Assembly (NCBI GenBank): GCA_900553405.1
Contig: USDF01000003.1
Coordinates: 1-51,049 of the forward strand
Length of the DNA: 51,049 nucleotides
Source of the DNA: an uncultured Clostridium sp.
GTDB taxonomy: Bacteria; Bacillota; Clostridia; TANB77; CAG-508
Direction: 5' to 3'
In this document: in pieces, positions 1-7,841 of the stretch
Position numbering within the stretch: the first letter of the stretch is position 1
How the letters are laid out: the number at the start of each line of letters is the position of its first letter
The notes under the pieces: model-generated
What the model was told of the DNA's origin: nothing
The model's input: the letters and a program-made list of their open reading frames with translations, nothing else
Databases searched by the model: none
Position numbers and translations under genes: made by a program

Positions 1-51
1 AAATTAGATTTTGTAGCAGTTTACACTGCGTACAAAATCTTAATTCTGGTT
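1..51 (+). repeat. Left 51-bp inverted repeat flanking mecA
   Basis: Matches the reverse complement of 908-958 at 48 of 51 positions. Each copy is itself a hairpin: the arms GATTTTGTAGCAGT and ACTGCGTACAAAATC pair at 7-39. The repeat may extend beyond the window start. With its partner it encloses mecA and its promoter. No transposase is present. Confidence 0.9.
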
Positions 52-164
52 TTTTATATATGGACGACTCTTTAAAGTAACTGTATGGTGTGTAACTATT
101 TTTTGAGTTAATCATATCATATATTAATTACCAAATATTACTCATTTCTTTTATTGCATTATAG

Positions 165-173
165 TGCTATAAT
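165..173 (+). promoter_or_regulatory. Extended -10 promoter of mecA
   Basis: TGCTATAAT is an extended -10 (TGnTATAAT) about 30 bp before the start codon. The -35 region 17 bp upstream is poor, which is usual for extended -10 promoters. It lies inside the inverted-repeat pair. Confidence 0.6.
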
Positions 174-202
174 AAATTTATAAACAATTAGGAGGATATC
201 AA

Positions 203-841
203 ATGCGTTTTGAAAAGTTAAATGAAGATAAAATTAGAATTACTTTAAGTGTTGAAGATTTAGAGAAAAAAGACATAGATTTTCATTCTTTCATGTCTAA
301 CTCTATAGAATCTCAGGACTTATTTTTTGATATGTTAGAAGAGGCTGAAAAGGAAATAGGATTTTCTACAAAGGATTATTTAATTCGTATTGATGCTTTG
401 GCTATGGCCGGTGGAGATTTTGTTTTAACAGTAACTAGAAGTCTTCCAAAAAAATTAGAAGGAAACATTTCAAAGAATCCTATTAGAAAGAAAATACATA
501 TTAAAAGAAAAAAAATTGATAATGAAATTACTCAAGTGATTTATTCTTTTGCTTCTTTTGAAGATTATTGTGACTTTATAGATTTCTTTAATAAAAATGG
601 ATTTAAGGCTATTGGCTTAGCTAAAAATGTAGCTTTATATGAATCTAAAAATACATATTATCTTTGTCTTTCTCAAATTAACCTTGCTTATCCTGATTTA
701 AAGAAATTGTTTTCTTGTATTCCTGAATTTGCAAGTTTTGTAAGTCACTCTGACGTTTTTATTAGAAAATTTTCAGAGACAGGAAATTTGATTATAAAAC
801 ATAATGCTATTCTTACTTCATTAAAGCATTTTTCAAAATAA
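203..841 (+). CDS. mecA: MecA-family adaptor protein of ClpCP
   Basis: This is a 212-residue protein matching MecA adaptors, which bring substrates to the ClpC AAA+ ATPase for ClpP degradation and in Bacilli control competence and stress. The N-terminal substrate-binding part (residues 1-75) starts MRFEKLNEDKIRITLS. It includes the family block DYLIRIDALAMAGGDFVLTV. The C-terminal ClpC-binding domain (about 125-212) contains FASFEDYCDFIDFF. Length is typical. AGGAGG sits 8 bp before the ATG. The gene is monocistronic, with its own extended -10 promoter and a terminal hairpin, and lies between two inverted 51-bp repeats. The late-competence gene dprA is about 34 kb away. The ClpC partner is not in the window. 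The family call is firm; the regulatory targets here are unknown. Confidence 0.9.
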   Translation: MRFEKLNEDKIRITLSVEDLEKKDIDFHSFMSNSIESQDLFFDMLEEAEKEIGFSTKDYLIRIDALAMAGGDFVLTVTRSLPKKLEGNISKNPIRKKIHIKRKKIDNEITQVIYSFASFEDYCDFIDFFNKNGFKAIGLAKNVALYESKNTYYLCLSQINLAYPDLKKLFSCIPEFASFVSHSDVFIRKFSETGNLIIKHNAILTSLKHFSK

Positions 842-842
842 A

Positions 843-876
843 TTATCAGCTACACTTTTCGTGTATTGGCTGATAA
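843..876 (+). terminator. Hairpin after mecA
   Basis: TTATCAGC pairs with GCTGATAA, with an inner TACAC/GTGTA stem, 2 bp after the stop codon. The tail is AT-rich but not a clean T run. Confidence 0.65.
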
Positions 877-907
877 CCCTAATTTTAAAATTTAGTAATT
901 TCTAAAT

Positions 908-958
908 AACCAGAATCAAAATTTTGTACACAGTGTAAACTGCTACAAAATCTAATTT
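908..958 (-). repeat. Right 51-bp inverted repeat flanking mecA
   Basis: Reverse-complement copy of 1-51 with three differences. It lies beyond the mecA terminator and before the convergent M23 peptidase terminator. Confidence 0.9.
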
Positions 959-978
959 CTATATAAAATAAATAAAAA

Positions 979-1030
979 GCGAGTCTAAGATTTTCTGCTA
1001 ATGCAATTTCTAAGAAAATCTAAGGCTCGC
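979..1030 (-). terminator. Terminator of the M23 peptidase gene
   Basis: GCGAG pairs with CTCGC and an inner TAAGATTTTCT/AGAAAATCTTA-type stem. On the minus strand it is followed by TTTTTATT, as expected for a rho-independent terminator just after the stop at 1041. Confidence 0.8.
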
Positions 1031-1040
1031 CTTATTTTAT

Positions 1041-2045
1041 TTAATATAAATAATTTTGTGGGTTTTGTGCTACTCCATTTACTCTTATTTCTAAGTGTAA
1101 GTGGTTTCCATATGAATTTCCTGTATTTCCAACATATGCTATAACTTGACCTTGTGATACAGATTGACCTACGCTTACATTTAAGCTATTGCAATGTCCA
1201 TATAAGGTTTGTATACCATTTCCGTGTGAAATCATAACATAATTTCCATATCCACCGCTGTAACCATATTGAGCTACTGTAACAGTTCCTGATGCTGCTG
1301 CTTTTATAGGTGTGCCTTTAGGTGCTCCTATATCTAAGCCTTTATGACTTCTTCCCCATCTAGCTCCAAATCTTGATGTAACTGTTCCTGAAACTGGTCT
1401 TATTAAAGATATACCCAAGTTTACTTTTTGACTTGATGTATTTACTCCTGTTGCTGCAACTGCATAAGATTTTACTACTACCTTCTTTACATATAAGTCT
1501 GCAACACATGTTTCTACATCTGTAAATTCTTCTAGTTCTGTTTCGTATTTTTCTACAATTGATAATTTGTCTTTATTATTACTATTTTTTTCTTTTAATT
1601 CATTTACTACTTCTTCTGCTTCTTCAAAAGTTGATACATAGGCTTTTTCTTCTTCATCCACACTAATTGCATAGTATTTATAGTATGGTTTTCCTTGTTC
1701 TATTACTTTGTTATATATTTCATCGTCATTGAATGCTACATTTCTTTTTAAGAAACAAAGTTTATATTCTGGTAACTCGTTTATTTCTACAAATGCAATG
1801 TTGTTACCATTACCTTTTTCTATGTATTCATTTATTCTTTGTTGTAGTTTGCTTTTGTTTTCACTATATCCAATGAACTCACCATTTAGAGTTACACTAT
1901 ATGTTGGTTTATAGATATATGTTATAGCTCCTACCATTAAAAAAGCTGCAAGTGTTATTAATATAGTAAATTTTGTCCATGTACGTAAGTGTACAATAGT
2001 TTTCTTTATTCTACTAATTTTAAAACAACTCCTATCTTTTTTCAT
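1041..2045 (-). CDS. Membrane-anchored M23 (LytM-type) metallopeptidase
   Basis: This is a 334-residue cell-wall endopeptidase. A single membrane segment at about 25-45 (ILITLAAFLMVGAITYIY) is followed by an extracytoplasmic region rich in Glu and Lys. The C-terminal M23 domain at about 215-334 carries the zinc motifs HKGLDIG (HxxxD) and HLHLE (HxH). Family members cut peptide cross-links in peptidoglycan. In spore formers related proteins (SpoIIQ, SpoIVFA-like) act during engulfment, but no sequence here proves that role. The start is uncertain: the ATG at 2045 has no Shine-Dalgarno, whereas AGGAG lies just inside the ORF, 10 bp before an ATT codon at 2018. The true start may be that non-standard codon. 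The gene has its own terminator and stands alone. Confidence 0.85.
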   Translation of the reverse strand: MKKDRSCFKISRIKKTIVHLRTWTKFTILITLAAFLMVGAITYIYKPTYSVTLNGEFIGYSENKSKLQQRINEYIEKGNGNNIAFVEINELPEYKLCFLKRNVAFNDDEIYNKVIEQGKPYYKYYAISVDEEEKAYVSTFEEAEEVVNELKEKNSNNKDKLSIVEKYETELEEFTDVETCVADLYVKKVVVKSYAVAATGVNTSSQKVNLGISLIRPVSGTVTSRFGARWGRSHKGLDIGAPKGTPIKAAASGTVTVAQYGYSGGYGNYVMISHGNGIQTLYGHCNSLNVSVGQSVSQGQVIAYVGNTGNSYGNHLHLEIRVNGVAQNPQNYLY

Positions 2046-2187
2046 AATTTAATATGTTATATTTTATATTATTTAGTACTTTTTAACAAATTTAATATAA
2101 GGTTATTTTTTACGTTTTTTATTATTTCCGTAGGATTATCTCTCTTTTTTTCTAATATTCTCACTTTTTCTCGCATATAAAGAATAC

Positions 2188-2226
2188 AAAAAACCACAAA
2201 ATATTATGCAATATTTTGTGGTTTTT
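2188..2226 (-). terminator. Terminator after CotF-like gene
   Basis: AAAAACCACAAAATATT pairs with its complement around ATGC. T runs on both strands make it potentially bidirectional. It follows the stop at 2238 on the minus strand. Confidence 0.8.
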
Positions 2227-2237
2227 ACTTAAGTATT

Positions 2238-2483
2238 TTATTGTTGTAATTCATTTTTCACATTTTGAATTTCATTCATACTCGCAGGTGATGCTGGTTT
2301 ATAATAACCTTTTATTTGTGCAACTTTGAATAGTTCATATTGAAAGCTTTCATCATTATTACGAATTTGTTGAATTGTTTGTCTTAACTGCATATTTTCT
2401 GTTTCTGTTATAACTCCTTGATATGTTGTAAGGCTTGATTTTACCCCATCTAATATATCATTTACCATTGTTTTTTCGTCCAC
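2238..2483 (-). CDS. CotF-like spore coat protein
   Basis: This 81-residue, Gln/Asn-rich helical protein begins MDEKTMVNDILDGVKSSL and resembles the Coat F family found in spore coats and in many small clostridial paralogues. The C-terminal part contains KVAQIKGYYKPASPA, the family's usual ending. An AGGAG-type ribosome-binding site (GAAAGGAGAA) precedes the ATG. A related smaller gene lies upstream at 2596-2784 on the same strand, so the two are probably co-expressed during sporulation. A sporulation role is inferred from the family; no sigma-E or sigma-K promoter could be identified with certainty. Confidence 0.75.
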   Translation of the reverse strand: MDEKTMVNDILDGVKSSLTTYQGVITETENMQLRQTIQQIRNNDESFQYELFKVAQIKGYYKPASPASMNEIQNVKNELQQ

Positions 2484-2514
2484 TTTATTGTTCTCCTTTC
2501 TTAATTAGTGATAA

Positions 2515-2579
2515 TCCCTAATTGTTACCTTTTTACAGTTTTGGACTGTCCCTAATTGCTACTTTTTCACAATTTGTGA
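2515..2579. repeat. Tandem direct repeat, period about 34 bp
   Basis: The unit TCCCTAATTGYTACYTTTTT occurs at 2515 and 2549, each followed by a similar ACA-rich tail, in the gap between the two CotF-like genes. The TCCCTAA...TTACC words resemble the dispersed GGGAC/GTCCC repeats elsewhere in the window. Confidence 0.6.
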
Positions 2580-2595
2580 CACTCGCTAAATTATT

Positions 2596-2784
2596 TTAAT
2601 CATTTAAAAATGACATTAATTTTTGTTTTGCATTTAAAGAGTCTTGTGCTGATTTTGTAAATATTTGCTTTATTTGTGGATCCACTGCTTGTGATGCATA
2701 TGTGTTTAGTTTCTGATATGTCGTCTCATTTGCTCCTATTAGATGTCTTAAATTTTGTAATTCTACTTGTGATAAGTTTGCCAT
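2596..2784 (-). CDS. Small CotF-like spore coat protein
   Basis: The 62-residue protein begins MANLSQVELQNLRHLI and has the helical pattern GANETTYQKLNTYASQAVDP, typical of the N-terminal half of Coat F domain proteins. AGGAGG (GAAAAGGAGGATAAAA) precedes the ATG. It is upstream of the larger CotF-like gene on the same strand, about 110 bp away. Together the pair could correspond to the two halves of a typical CotF domain, although each has its own start and ribosome-binding site. Function is inferred from family resemblance only. Confidence 0.7.
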   Translation of the reverse strand: MANLSQVELQNLRHLIGANETTYQKLNTYASQAVDPQIKQIFTKSAQDSLNAKQKLMSFLND

Positions 2785-2887
2785 TTTTATCCTCCTTTTC
2801 TTTTCATAGATATTTTTATTATTTACTTGTTTTTTTATTTTTATTCAAAGTTTCTTACAATATAAAAATAGAAATTTCCTATAATAT

Positions 2888-2917
2888 AAAAAAGTCCTCC
2901 TTTAAAGAGAACTTTTT
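2888..2917 (-). terminator. Terminator after 5'-nucleotidase gene
   Basis: AAAAAAGT and ACTTTTTT form a stem with a CTC/GAG middle, flanked by T runs on both strands. Confidence 0.65.
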
Positions 2918-2953
2918 TATTTTGAATGTCTTTTTATTTCAATTATACAAATT

Positions 2954-3517
2954 TTAATTTTGTAATAGTATTTTTTCTATGTCTTTCCACCCATCTACAC
3001 GAATTGCACCTTTTTGTTTTAATTCTTCATTTGTTATATCTTTATTGTGATATGCATCAAATAATAATTTTATTTCTGCATTTCCTTCTAAATTTGAAAG
3101 TTTATCATCTATTTTTATTTCGCAATTTATTATTTCTTTGTTTGATGTAAATATGTAATTTTGTGGTGGTATAAATGGTAAGTTATCATATAAATATATA
3201 AATTTATTTTTTAAATTACTTGCTGAATATTCTTCATTATCTCTGAAAATATATGCTGTTACTACATATAATTCATATTCTTTAGACAATTTTTCCATAA
3301 CTTCATAGGCATTTGGTAACATTTCACAATAATCATATACATTCTTTGTATTAAAAAATTCTGACCATTCTTTGTATCTTTCTTTTGGAATTAAATCTTG
3401 TATGTAATATGTTTTTATATCTTCTTTTTGATAACTTGTACCTAAAAATTGATTTACTAAACTTAAGAAACCTCCATCACATATTACATCATCCATGTCT
3501 ATCATTATTTTTTTCAT
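2954..3517 (-). CDS. 5'-deoxyribonucleotidase (NT5C-like HAD phosphatase)
   Basis: This 187-residue HAD-superfamily protein begins MKKIMIDMDDVICDGG. DMDDV is the catalytic DxDxV motif, with the nucleophile Asp at residue 7 and acid/base Asp at 9. The second motif is in LYVVTAY (Thr) and the metal-binding third motif in CEIKIDDKLSN. The family (5' nucleotidase, deoxy (pyrimidine), cytosolic type C) dephosphorylates deoxynucleoside monophosphates. The actual substrate is not determinable here. Length is normal. AGGAG lies 7 bp before the ATG. It ends in its own terminator and stands 54 bp downstream of pcrA on the same strand. Confidence 0.82.
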   Translation of the reverse strand: MKKIMIDMDDVICDGGFLSLVNQFLGTSYQKEDIKTYYIQDLIPKERYKEWSEFFNTKNVYDYCEMLPNAYEVMEKLSKEYELYVVTAYIFRDNEEYSASNLKNKFIYLYDNLPFIPPQNYIFTSNKEIINCEIKIDDKLSNLEGNAEIKLLFDAYHNKDITNEELKQKGAIRVDGWKDIEKILLQN

Positions 3518-3571
3518 AGTTTACTCCTGTTTTCTATTCTATATATTTTTTATATTAACGCTATCTGACTT

Positions 3572-5902
3572 TTATCCTATTATTTCTAAACCGGCATATT
3601 TTGCCATTAAGCGTTTATGTCCTGCTTTGTCAAAGTTGATGTCTACTTTTGCATCTTCTCCTTCTTGTTCTATAGAATTTATTGTTCCTTCACCAAATTT
3701 CTTATGGTATACTCTCATTCCTGATTGATATTTTGAAATGTCTACATCTTGTTTTGGTTTGTTTAAAGAATTTAGGAAACTTTCTGCAGTTCTAAACGCA
3801 AAACCGGAATTGTTATCCACTTTTTGTGCTTTAGGTGTGGATATACTTCCTGCAACATTGTAAGTTGTTGCATCTGTTTCATTAAATTTATATGTTTTTA
3901 CTTTTCCAGCATAATTTGTTCCATATGCCCAGCCATAATTTGAATCTTCAAAGTTTTCTTCTTTATTGCCATTTATCTCACTATATCCTTCTAGTAACTC
4001 TTCTGGAATTTCTTTAACAAATCGAGATATTGCATTGTAACTTGTTGAGCCAAATATTGTTCTGTGTTTAGCACATGTTAAGTATAAGTATTGTTTTGCT
4101 CTTGTAATTCCTACATAGAATAAACGTCTTTCTTCTTCTAATTCTTTTGGCTCTCCTATTGATTTGTAACCTGGGAATATTCCTTCTTCCATTCCAACTA
4201 AGAAGACTACTGGAAATTCTAAACCTTTTGCACTATGAAGTGTCATTAATGTAACACTTTCATCTGTCTCTTGTAAATTATCTACATCACTAGATAATGT
4301 TATACTTTCTAAGAATTCATTTAATGAATTTTCTGCGTATTCTTCTTCGAATTCCATTGCTACTGTTAGTAGCTCGTCCAAGTTTTGAATTCTACTTTCT
4401 GCTTCTACTGTATTCTCTAATTCTAAAGCTTTTGTGTATCCACTTTTGCTTAATATCATTTTTATTAACTCTGATACTTGTATTTCATCTTTCTTGCTTT
4501 TTAAGTCTTCTATTAGTTCTATGAACTCTCTTGAATTTACAAATACTCTATTTAATCCATACTCATCTGCATGTTTTATTACCTCATACATTGAGTTTCC
4601 TGTCTGGTAACTAATTTCTTCAACGTTGTCTAAACTTGTTTTTCCTATTCCACGTTTTGGCTCATTTATAATTCTTTTTAGAGATATGTTATCTGATTGA
4701 TTTGCAATTAAACGTAAATATGCAATTGTATCTTTTATTTCTTTTCTTTCATAGAATTTTAGCCCACCTACTACTTTGTATGGTATATCTTCTCTTAATA
4801 AAATATCTTCTATTGCTCTCGATTGTGAGTTCATTCTATATAGAATTGAGAAGTCTGAATATTTAAAATATTCTTCTGTTTTTAAATGATTTATTTGTTC
4901 AACTATGTATCTTGCTTCGTCATATTCGTCGTCACCTTGATAGATTGCTGGTAACTTTCCTTCTTCATTTTCCGTCCATAGTTTTTTCTCATATTTTGTT
5001 TCATTATTTTTTATTACATAATTTGCTGCTTTTAAAATATTCCCTGTGCAACGATAATTTTGCTCTAATTTAATTATTTTTGTTCCTGGAAAGTCTTTTT
5101 CAAAGTTTAATATGTTAGAAATATCTGCCCCACGGAAACTATAGATTCCTTGGTCATTGTCTCCTACAACTGTAATGTTTCCATATCTTGAAGCTAAAAT
5201 TGTTACTAATGTAAATTGAGCTTTGTTTGTATCTTGGTATTCGTCTACTAATACATATTTGAATTTCTCTGTATAATATTCTAGTGCATCTGGATTTTCT
5301 GTTAATATTTTTATTGTATAATTTATTATATCGTCAAAATCTATCGCATTATTTTCTTTTAAACGTTTTTGATATAGAGTATATATTTCTCCTATTTTTG
5401 CTTTTCTAAAGTCTGCTTGATACTTAACGCAGTATTGCATAGGTTCTAACATTTCATTTTTTGCATTGCTTATTTCTGATAAAACGCTTCTGTCCGTAAA
5501 CATTTTATCGTCTATATTTAATGCTTTTAAACATTCTTTTACTAATGTTCTTTGATCTTGAGTATCAAATATTAGAAATGATGAATCGAAACCTATTCTA
5601 TCTATATATTTCCTTAAAATACGCACGCAAATAGAGTGGAATGTTCCCATCCATATATCTTTTGCAACATTTCCAACTAGTCCTTCTATTCTTTCTTTCA
5701 TTTCGTTTGCTGCTTTATTTGTAAATGTTATTGCTAGTATATTCCATGGTGCTATGTTTTTTTCGGCTATTAGGTACGCTATTTTGTGGGTTAATACTTT
5801 TGTTTTACCGCTTCCTGCCCCTGCTATTACCAAACATGGTCCTTCTGTTTCTAACACCGCTTCTTTTTGTTTATCGTTTAATCCTTCTATTAACTCTTGC
5901 AT
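3572..5902 (-). CDS. pcrA: ATP-dependent DNA helicase PcrA/UvrD
   Basis: This is a superfamily 1A 3'-5' helicase of about 776 residues acting in repair and replication-conflict resolution. Motifs in order are Q motif LNDKQKEAV, Walker A GAGSGKT, motif Ia TFTNKAANEM, motif II VDEYQDTN, motif III GDNDQGIYSFRGAD, motif IV QNYRC, motif V LHSAKGLEFPVV and motif VI FYVGITRA. The C-terminal end GMRVYHKKFGEGTI is the PcrA Tudor-like domain that binds RNA polymerase. The start chosen is the ATG at 5902, because GGAG lies 8 bp upstream; the ORF runs 12 codons further without a site. A divergent perfect promoter for a small RNA overlaps this upstream region. The gene is intact; all of its in-frame Arg codons avoid CGG. 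Confidence 0.95.
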   Translation of the reverse strand: MQELIEGLNDKQKEAVLETEGPCLVIAGAGSGKTKVLTHKIAYLIAEKNIAPWNILAITFTNKAANEMKERIEGLVGNVAKDIWMGTFHSICVRILRKYIDRIGFDSSFLIFDTQDQRTLVKECLKALNIDDKMFTDRSVLSEISNAKNEMLEPMQYCVKYQADFRKAKIGEIYTLYQKRLKENNAIDFDDIINYTIKILTENPDALEYYTEKFKYVLVDEYQDTNKAQFTLVTILASRYGNITVVGDNDQGIYSFRGADISNILNFEKDFPGTKIIKLEQNYRCTGNILKAANYVIKNNETKYEKKLWTENEEGKLPAIYQGDDEYDEARYIVEQINHLKTEEYFKYSDFSILYRMNSQSRAIEDILLREDIPYKVVGGLKFYERKEIKDTIAYLRLIANQSDNISLKRIINEPKRGIGKTSLDNVEEISYQTGNSMYEVIKHADEYGLNRVFVNSREFIELIEDLKSKKDEIQVSELIKMILSKSGYTKALELENTVEAESRIQNLDELLTVAMEFEEEYAENSLNEFLESITLSSDVDNLQETDESVTLMTLHSAKGLEFPVVFLVGMEEGIFPGYKSIGEPKELEEERRLFYVGITRAKQYLYLTCAKHRTIFGSTSYNAISRFVKEIPEELLEGYSEINGNKEENFEDSNYGWAYGTNYAGKVKTYKFNETDATTYNVAGSISTPKAQKVDNNSGFAFRTAESFLNSLNKPKQDVDISKYQSGMRVYHKKFGEGTINSIEQEGEDAKVDINFDKAGHKRLMAKYAGLEIIG

Positions 5903-5922
5903 TTTTGTTTCTCCATTTCTTA

Positions 5923-5951
5923 TTGACATATTTAACATTTTTGTTTATAAT
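5923..5951 (+). promoter_or_regulatory. Perfect sigma-A promoter facing away from pcrA
   Basis: TTGACA (5923-5928), a 17-bp spacer and TATAAT (5946-5951). It reads into the structured intergenic segment and no plus-strand protein gene follows, so it probably drives a small RNA. It overlaps the pcrA leader on the other strand. Confidence 0.8.
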
Positions 5952-5957
5952 ATATTT

Positions 5958-6040
5958 AGAAAATGAGAAACCACAAACGTGGTTGCCTAAGATATGTTTT
6001 AACAACACATTGCTCGGGAAAGCTAGATGTGTTGTTTTTT
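5958..6040 (+). ncRNA. Putative small structured RNA, family unknown
   Basis: Downstream of a consensus promoter there is a hairpin AACCAC-AAAC-GTGGTT (about 5971-5986). A strong terminator hairpin follows at 6001-6040 (AACAACACAT with ATGTGTTGTT, then TTTTTT). The 5' end AGAAAATGAGA is also complementary to TCTCATTTTCT at about 6075-6085, so a longer fold is possible if transcription reads through. I do not recognise 6S RNA, SRP RNA, a riboswitch or a T-box in it. The transcript would be about 85 nt, antisense to the pcrA leader. Confidence 0.55.
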
Positions 6041-6139
6041 ATTGGTTATTTGCTTTTGACACATCTTTGCTTAATCTCATTTTCTATGTTATTTAGTCTA
6101 TACTATTTTTTATATATTGTCTAGCGAACATTCAAAATT

Positions 6140-6607
6140 TTATAAAAAATTTGTTTGTATTTTTTCAATTATTTTTATTAAACACTTTTCTATTTCTTCA
6201 GCACAATTTTGATATACATTCATGTCATATCCCCATGGATCTTTTATATCCATATCTTGTCCATTTTTATCTAATTCTGCATATTCCTTCATTGTAAATA
6301 CTTTTTCTTTTAGTTCTGGGTACATATATAATACGCTTTGTTTATGAGATTCTGTAGCACATAAAATTATATCCATTTCTTTAATTTTAGATTTTCTTAT
6401 ATTTGTTGCTCTATGTCCTTCTATATTTACATCATAATATTTTGCCGCTTCCACAGCATTATAAGTTGCATAGTCACCATCTTCAGCATATATTCCACAT
6501 GAACATATGTCCAAATCCAAATTATTATCTTTTGCTAGTTTTTTCATCATTCCTTCTGCCATTGCACTTCTACATATATTACCTGTACATATAAACATTA
6601 TTTTCAT
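6140..6607 (-). CDS. Low-molecular-weight protein phosphatase
   Basis: This is a 155-residue protein-tyrosine-phosphatase of the LMW-PTP/arsenate-reductase-like family. The P-loop CTGNICRS (C-x5-R, nucleophile Cys at residue 7) is at the N-terminus and the general acid motif DPWG lies near residue 124. In the arginine phosphatase YwlE the residue after Asn in this loop is Thr, whereas tyrosine phosphatases usually have Ile; here it is Ile, which favours phosphotyrosine. It is a soluble cytoplasmic enzyme. No partner kinase is adjacent. It lies upstream of pcrA on the same strand but is separated by the small-RNA region. Substrate assignment is inference. Confidence 0.85.
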   Translation of the reverse strand: MKIMFICTGNICRSAMAEGMMKKLAKDNNLDLDICSCGIYAEDGDYATYNAVEAAKYYDVNIEGHRATNIRKSKIKEMDIILCATESHKQSVLYMYPELKEKVFTMKEYAELDKNGQDMDIKDPWGYDMNVYQNCAEEIEKCLIKIIEKIQTNFL

Positions 6608-6727
6608 ATCTTGTCCCTCTTCTTAACCATTTTTATATTATTATAATTGTTATACTAACTTTTGTCTATAATATATATAAGATTATTAAATTTCATACCT
6701 TACAATGCCTTTTTATAAATTGTATGC

Positions 6728-6774
6728 TCCAAAAGGGACAGATTAACCAAAAGGAAACGTCCCTAAAGGTAATT
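6728..6774. repeat. GGGAC/GTCCC REP-like repeat
   Basis: It holds the words CCAAAAGGGACAGATTAACC and AAAAGGAAACGTCCCTAAAGG. The same words recur at 24378-24423 and diverged forms occur at 10722, 24314, 37747 and 26637. It touches the stop codon of the ZIP transporter gene. Confidence 0.75.
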
Positions 6775-7516
6775 AGAGTGACATTGCAAGCATGCCTAGT
6801 AGGAAGCCGGCTATATTTCCTATTGCTGTCATTCTTCCGTGATATAGACTATTTGATTCTGGTATTAGTTCTCCTGATACTATGTATAGCATTGCTCCTG
6901 CTGCAAAACTTAAACACATTGCAATTACTTCCTCAGAAATCCCTCCTACTAGAGCTCCAAAAAAGGCTCCAACTCCTGTTGTTATTCCAGATAATATTAC
7001 ATAGAAAATAACTTTTAGCTTGCTCATTCCTCCATTTTTCATAGGTACTGCCATACTTATTCCTTCTGGCACGTCATGTAAGCATATTGCAATTGCTAGT
7101 GAATAACCTAATGTTAGTGATGCTCCAAAGCCTGAACCTATTGCCAAACCTTCTGGAAAATTATGAAGTGCTAAACCTATACTTACTATTATTCCCGTTT
7201 TTAATAAATTACTTGTTGTATTTGTATTCATTTTACTTGTATTAAACTTTTTTTGTACTAATACGTCACATATTATCATTATTATTATTCCTGTAATAAT
7301 TCCCATAAGTACACTGAAAATGTTTGCTATTTCCATTGCTTCTAGTATTAGATCAAAGCATATTATTGCTAACATTAAGCCTGATGCAAATGCTAAAATA
7401 AAACTTAAAAATTTGTTTGACTTTCTTTTGAAGCATACTCCTATTATTCCTCCAATTGTTGTTCCAAATGTTCCAAAAAATAAGCCTATTAATGTTGTTT
7501 TTAATATCTCATTCAA
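6773..7516 (-). CDS. ZIP family divalent metal transporter
   Basis: This is a 247-residue integral membrane protein with about eight hydrophobic segments. It has the two signature helices of ZIP transporters, HNFPEG (about residue 118) and HDVPEG (about 147), whose His and Glu form the metal site. It most resembles the ZupT/GufA-like bacterial branch that imports zinc, iron or manganese. The segment before HNFPEG is Asn/Thr-rich, as in a cytoplasmic loop. The AGGAG site is about 13 bp before the ATG. Its stop codon lies at the edge of a REP-like repeat, which may serve as its 3' end. The metal transported cannot be decided from sequence. Confidence 0.87.
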   Translation of the reverse strand: MNEILKTTLIGLFFGTFGTTIGGIIGVCFKRKSNKFLSFILAFASGLMLAIICFDLILEAMEIANIFSVLMGIITGIIIMIICDVLVQKKFNTSKMNTNTTSNLLKTGIIVSIGLALHNFPEGLAIGSGFGASLTLGYSLAIAICLHDVPEGISMAVPMKNGGMSKLKVIFYVILSGITTGVGAFFGALVGGISEEVIAMCLSFAAGAMLYIVSGELIPESNSLYHGRMTAIGNIAGFLLGMLAMSL

Positions 7517-7841
7517 ATTAAAACACTCCTTAAAATTAAACTTTTTATTAGTTTATTTTTAAGAAGTGTTATTTATTCGTTATTCTTTTATTGTAGCTTA
7601 CTTATTTATGAATTGTTTTTTCAATTATTTATTGTGATTCATATATCATTTTAAGCTTTAGTCTACTGACTTTAATGCTTCTAGCATATCTACATTTTGC
7701 TAAAGAATTTGAATCTGAAGTTTTTAAAGTTTTTTAATGGTTCTTCTGAATACACACTAGATGAAATTTCTGCCTATTCAAAAAGAATTTTTAATATATT
7801 GTTCAATAAAAAAAATCCGCTATAGCGGATTTTTTTTATTT
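7517..7841. other. Gene-free stretch with a possible coding remnant
   Basis: This is about 325 bp with no convincing gene. On the plus strand, 7699-7830 reads without a stop and contains GSSEYTLDEISAYSKRI before ending in the terminator hairpin. It has no start codon or ribosome-binding site and could be a decayed gene end. I recognise no family in it. Confidence 0.3.
7807..7838 (-). terminator. Terminator with ATCCGCTATAGCGGAT palindrome
   Basis: A perfect 16-bp palindrome is flanked by A8 and T8, so it works on both strands. It follows the surface-protein gene. The same palindrome recurs at 14151 and, with one change, at 14528. Confidence 0.9.

Noticed and set aside
5903..5938. A longer PcrA beginning at 5938
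   Set aside because: There is no ribosome-binding site before that ATG, whereas GGAG is correctly placed before 5902 and the conserved helicase start follows immediately.
6056..6105. A second promoter starting TTGACA at 6056
   Set aside because: The nearest TATA-like boxes are 23 or 38 bp away, outside the usual spacing.
7699..7830. A plus-strand protein gene before the terminator at 7807
   Set aside because: There is no start codon with a ribosome-binding site and the frame is closed upstream at about 7680; at best it is a remnant.
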